Assembly (NCBI RefSeq): GCF_000340215.1
Contig: NW_006921535.1
Span: 2,631,122-2,695,121, forward strand
Direction: 5' to 3'
Source: Pseudocercospora fijiensis CIRAD86
Taxonomy: Eukaryota > Ascomycota > Dothideomycetes > Mycosphaerellales > Mycosphaerellaceae
Length of the DNA stretch: 64,000 nucleotides
Shown: positions 59,887 to 64,000 of the stretch, in pieces
Layout: every line of letters starts with the position of its first letter
How positions within the stretch are numbered: the stretch's first letter is position 1
The notes under the pieces: generated by a model
Seen by the model: only the letters and a program-made list of their open reading frames with translations
The model's database searches: none
Told to the model about the DNA's origin: nothing
Translations under genes and position numbers: made by a program

Positions 59887-60618
59887 GGGGTGCGTTTACT
59901 TGTAGTCGGTTTTCTCGTTACTGTAGGTTTGAAACTAACCCTCTTTTTAAAAACCTATTCGTTTACCCTACAAACCGGCAAAAGGAATCGGAACAGGTGT
60001 ACCTAAGCTAAGCGCGAGCCTACTACTATTATCCGAGCGCGGTATACCTAGATAGATAGGCAATAGATATAGATTTCTATATTTACTTAGAATCGAGGAT
60101 TTTACTACTACTAGTAATAGCGTATCTACCTCGTATCTCGTACCCTTATCGCGTCTCTTATATCTATATACTACTACTATAATATCGACTCCTAGCTTAT
60201 TAAATAGTATAGATAATATAGTAGCTTTATTAGTTATAATTAGTACGATTACTAGTACTATAATCGCTATTTCTACCGCTCTCTTAAGACGCCGCTTAAG
60301 GCGTAAATTTCGGTAGTATAAACCGATTAGAGTAGTAAAGACTTTAATAGAGCCTAAGAAGGGTAGAAGAGAGGTATTTTAGTATCTATATAGTCCGCTA
60401 GACTACTATTACTATATAATAGGCCTATAGTAGGTAGTATTAAAGGATTTAATTAAGGAGTTAGAAAATCGAGGGCTAACTAGTAAAGGGCGTATCTCTA
60501 CGGCTAAGAAAGTAATAATATTCTACGACTTCGTAAAGAATAACGCGTCGATAAGGCAGCTATAAAGGATATATTAGTACTCGATAAGGATCTTTAATAA
60601 TATCCTTTAAGAGGTAGT
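59887..60618 (+). mobile_element. Harbinger-like DNA transposon fragment, truncated by F
   Basis: RIP signature resumes at about 59,890. AGGGGTGCGTTTACTTG at 59887-59903 may be a terminal inverted repeat, but the other end is not in the window. The transposase part follows and is cut at 60,618 by the LTR of F. Confidence 0.5.
60270..60618 (+). pseudogene. Harbinger-like transposase, N-terminal part
   Basis: One frame reads LLRRRLRRKF, then REVF.YLYSPLDYYYYI, VLKDLIKELENRGLTSKGRIST, VIIFYDFVKNNASIRQL and RIFNNIL.EVV. The order of an RRR-rich start, a DxxFxYYFRM-like step, RGL, and NASxRQLxRxYxxSxxTxxxxxxEVL matches fungal HARBI1/PIF transposases upstream of the DDE domain. The DDE domain itself is missing because of the F insertion. 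Confidence 0.6.
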
Positions 60619-60817
60619 TATTAGGGCTAAAGAGGCTATATACGTAATTAGTATATAACTAGGCTAAGTGAAGCTAGGGTCTTAGTGCCTTAGGTAGGGC
60701 TTAGCGCTTAGTATTAGGCTAACTAGCCCGCCTTCCTCCTTCTCCTCCTAGATCTCTATCGAATACTACCTATACCTACTACTACCCTATCTACCTGCTA
60801 ATATAACCCTTCTTATA
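60619..60817 (+). repeat. F 5' LTR (199 bp)
   Basis: TATTAGGGCTAAAGAGG to CCTTCTTATA, of the longer LTR type. Left flank GTAGT (60614-60618) would be the TSD; the partner is outside the window. Confidence 0.85.
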
Positions 60818-60829
60818 CAGTATTCGATC

Positions 60830-61377
60830 TACCCTTTAAGGGTAGTAGCTAGATAGTCCTTATTTTAAGCTTTTAGCGGTATAGCTACAAAAACTATCGA
60901 TCTAACTATATTACGCCTAAAAAACGGGACCTATACGTACTATTCTACTAAAACAACCGTACTAATTATTAAGCAAGGCCTTCTATACGGCCTATTACAC
61001 TAAGTTAAGTATATTAGGCCGATACTCGCTAGTTCCGCTACATCCGCACTATAAGGGGCTATAATACATTATTAGTGCTACCCCTTATTATAATCGCTGG
61101 CTTATTACGAAGCAACAACAACCGCGGCGCCGCTAGCAGCGCTAGTAACGACAACGCTAGTAGCGTAGTACCTACTAAAGTGCCTACTAAAGCACCTGCT
61201 AAAGTGCCTCCTACTAAAGAGCCTACTAGAGGGCCTACTAAAGAACCTATAATCGAAGGGGATAACCCCTCGTTGCCTATTAACGACATTCTTAGCAATA
61301 TTATTAACCGTCGATATAACTAACCCGCCTTTAGTCCCTAGCTAGTAGCGAGACTTTAGGAAGCTACCTAAAACAGC
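60830..61377 (+). pseudogene. F gag N-terminal fragment
   Basis: Contains the Pro/Thr/Lys repeat (VPTKVPTKAPAKVPPTKEPT, about 61,168-61,228) and LPINDILSNIINRRYN. It is joined at about 61,377 to sequence that belongs 1.47 kb further on. The minus-strand open frame 61,059-61,298 is antisense to the repeat. Confidence 0.75.
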
Positions 61378-62797
61378 GCCGATTTAGAATCGCTAGAAAA
61401 GAGGATATTAAATATATTAATACTAGCGAGTGCCCTAACGATATTAGGGTCCTATTTATTAGCAACCTAATACCTGCCTTAGCTAATCCTATAGCTAACC
61501 TTCTTAGCGGTAATAACGATAAACCTGTGCCCCCTAATAGTATAGACCCTAACTAACTCGCTCGCATCCTATAGCCTATTCGCGAGACCTATATTAACGT
61601 ATTTAAACACTACCTAGCATCGACGTTGCCTATATTTAAAGAAACGGACTATAAGATCGATATTATATAAGGCAAGGAGGTTCCTTTTAGTCCCCTCTAC
61701 AACCTTAGTAAACGAGAGCTTGCTATACTACGTAAGTACCTAGAGGAAAACCTAGCTAATAGCCGCATTCGGTATAGTAATAGCCCTACTAGTATACCTA
61801 TCCTATTCGTACTAAAGAAGGATAGTAGCCTGCGTTTATACGTTAATTACCGTAGACTTAATGCTATTACTATTAAAGACCGCTATCTACTTCCGCTTAT
61901 TAATAAGACTCTCGATCGCCTTTCTAGCGCCTATTTCTATACTATATTAGACATTAAGGATACGTACTATCGTATCTGTATTCGAAAGGGCGATAAATAG
62001 AAAACAGCCTTCCGTACTCGCTATAGCTATTTCGAGTACTTAGTTATACTATTTAGGCTAGCTAACGCCCCTATAACATTCTAGTCCTATATTAATCGGG
62101 CCCTATTAGGCCTATTAGATTACCTCTGTATAGTTTACCTAGATAACATCCTAGTTTATATATACTTACCTAATATTGCGGAGCACTAGGCTATAGTCCG
62201 TAAGGTGCTCGATCGCCTAAGAATATATAGCTTATATTGTAAGCCTTCTAAATGTACCTTTGCTACTAAGGAGGTATTATTCCTCGGCTTCCTCGTATTA
62301 ACCGAGGGTATTAAAGCTAATCCTAGTCGGATTACGACTATTACTAAGTAGCTAACGCCTACTAGTATTAAGGAGCTTTAATTATTCCTAGGTTTTACTA
62401 ACTTTTACCGCCGCTTTATTAAGGGCTATTCGAGGCATATAATGCTACTAACTAAGCTTACTAAGACTAAGGCAAACCCTTCTAGAGAGTTCAAATAGAC
62501 TAATAGAGTATAAGCCGCTTTTAACGGTCTAAAGTAACGCTTTACTAAAGTCCCCCTATTGCACTATTTTATACTAAGCAAGCAGATCCGTATTAAGACT
62601 AACGCCTTATAGTTTGCTATATTAGCTATTATATTACAACAATCGGACAAGGACTATTATTAGTACCCGATTGCCTTCTTCTCGAGGAAGATAATTAATA
62701 CTAAGCGTCGCTACGAAACCTACGAGTAAGAGCTGCTAGCTATTATCGAGGCCTTTAAGTATTAGAGGCACTACCTCGATAGGGCTTAATATACGAT
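61378..62797 (+). pseudogene. F pol fragment: RT and RNase H
   Basis: [20 protein letters not shown] near 61,705, YLDNILVY near 62,135-62,160 and PIAFFSRKIINTKRRYETYE near 62,660-62,720. Most of protease and all of integrase are absent from the window. Confidence 0.75.
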
Positions 62798-62995
62798 TGT
62801 AAGAAGGGTTATATTAGTAGGTAGATAGGGTAGTGGTAGGTACGAGTAGTATTCGATAAGGAGCTAGAAGGAGAGGGAGGAAGGCAGGCAAGTTAGCCTA
62901 CTACCAAGCGCCAAGCCCTGCCTAAGGCATCGAGACCCTAGCTTCACTAGAGCCCGGTCACATGCCAATTACGTATAACCTCTTTAGTCCTAATA
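62798..62995 (-). repeat. G 3' LTR (198 bp)
   Basis: Of the longer type, with ACCTCTTTAGTCCTAATA in place of GCCTCTAACA at the right end. Confidence 0.85.
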
Positions 62996-64000
62996 TACGC
63001 TTCCCTTCTAAAGGCCGCGCCCTCGTAGCCGGTCTTTGTTCTAGCCTCGACCTCTATTGCTACTAACTTAGCAGGTCTAATAAGCCGCCTAGTCCGCGCT
63101 AAATCGAACGTACAACTACCGATTATATAACTATATTAAACTTCACCTCCAACAACATAATGTACAACTCTAACTACGCTATCTCTATATATAATAAACT
63201 ATAAAGTGATATGTATCTATAAGAATTGAGGGCTATCGACCAATTATAATACGAGCGCGTCTTCCCTACTGCAATAGGTAGACGTACGAGGTATTGTAGC
63301 ACTGCCTCCGTTCTAAGTAATGTCGTACGAGTTCTTTACGTCTACTCTAATAGACCTAGAAATGTCCGCTCCGAGGGTTTATCCGTTCCGAGGGTTGTTC
63401 TTATTATTACGAGGGCTATTATTTACTATCGTAGTTTCGCTAGCCTAAATTAGTTAGGTTTAGTAGCCTTCAAGTGTTAACCAATTATATCTTTTCAAAA
63501 AACTTAGTTCTTCTAGTTTCTATAGGTGAAGGCTATTGTAAGTATAGTAGTAGAGGTTCGCCTCGCTTAAAGGATCGGAAAGATCGAGGAGTAACCTATT
63601 GTCCGCAAGATCGACCCCGGCTAGCTTAGCTCTATAGTTTTGCCCTTAGTTAGTCTATTAGTCGCTTAATCTTTTAACTTAGTTAAAGTTTTAACTTGGC
63701 CTTAAAGTTTTAATCAAACCTTTAACAGGCTCAAGGCTTTAATCAAAGTTTTAATTAAGGGTGCCTTAGGCTCGTAGTATAGGTAAGGTTGTGTCTATAG
63801 GCGTAGCGACAATAGCAAGTAATATTGACAATAGTAGCGCTAGTCGTCTTAGCGCTAACTTTACCTTGCTTTCGATTTCCTTCTTCGACTAACAATATAC
63901 TCGGCAATACCGTTACTAATATAGCTATGTCCTTCCTTTCTTAAACAGCAATATACTCCGCAACACCGTTACTAATATAGCCGCGCCGGCCGCGCCGTTA
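62798..64000 (-). mobile_element. Element G: chromovirus 3' end, continues beyond window
   Basis: 3' LTR 62798-62995 (198 bp, TGTAAGAAGG to CCTAATA on the plus strand), polypurine tract, then the 1.2-kb family 3' region with paired ACCGTTACTAATATAGC units (about 63,918 and 63,967) and CGCGCCGGCCGCGCCG at 63981-63996. The window stops before the palindrome and integrase. Left flank ACGAT (62793-62797) is the candidate TSD. Confidence 0.85.

Larger units (their letters stand above)
60619..62797 (+). mobile_element. Element F: internally deleted chromovirus, cut by G
   Basis: A 5' LTR of 199 bp (60619-60817) is followed by CAGTATTCGATCTACCC, the gag N-terminus to about 61,376, then directly the protease/RT junction. 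Relative to C about 1.47 kb is missing (C 33,684 to 35,155). RT and RNase H run to 62,797, where the LTR of G begins. The rest of F is outside the window. Confidence 0.85.

Overview
The window looks like heterochromatin from a filamentous ascomycete: about 60 kb of retrotransposons nested inside one another, plus one small island with an ordinary gene. The fungal call rests on repeat-induced point mutation (RIP). Outside 57,400-59,885, CpA and TpG are nearly gone and replaced by TpA while CpG survives. Stops in the decayed frames sit where Gln (CAA/CAG) or Trp (TGG) codons are expected, and Cys codons read as Tyr. No transposon reading frame is intact, so they are given as pseudogenes with approximate limits.

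Layout. 1 to about 10.54 kb: right-hand part of a large Ty3/gypsy-like element, E (+): gag-protease, RT-RNase H-integrase, then a long unrecognised accessory ORF, PPT and 3' LTR. About 11.3-15.4 and 56.1-57.4 kb: two halves of one Ty1/copia element, H (-), split by everything between. 15,426-56,115: a chromodomain Ty3/gypsy element, A (-), 189-bp LTRs, TSD CCTGC. Inside A sit (i) B, a complete copy of the same family (17,417-24,557, TSD TAAAC); (ii) a solo LTR (26,129-26,317); (iii) an APE-type LINE (27,830-32,762, 15-bp TSD); (iv) C, a third copy in + orientation (32,930-54,204, TSD GTTTT). Inside C sits D (38,053-52,177), a 14.1-kb LTR element related to E with 342-bp LTRs. With insertions removed, A, B and C come to about 7.12, 7.14 and 7.15 kb, which supports the reconstruction.

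57.4-59.9 kb: unmutated island with a MetE-like methionine synthase family gene (-) whose two expected zinc-binding cysteines read as serine. 59.89-60.62 kb: RIP-damaged Harbinger-like transposase fragment. It is cut by F, an internally deleted chromovirus copy (+), which is cut by G (-), running off the right edge.

Most unusual signal: short palindromes punctuate the large elements. In E, AATGCTACCCCSGGGGTGTTATT copies lie at the gag/pol boundary, after pol, before the accessory ORF and at its end. D has the same layout with an unrelated (GCTA)n palindrome in the leader and at three ORF boundaries. The E-type palindrome also lies just after the integrase stop in chromoviruses A, B and C.
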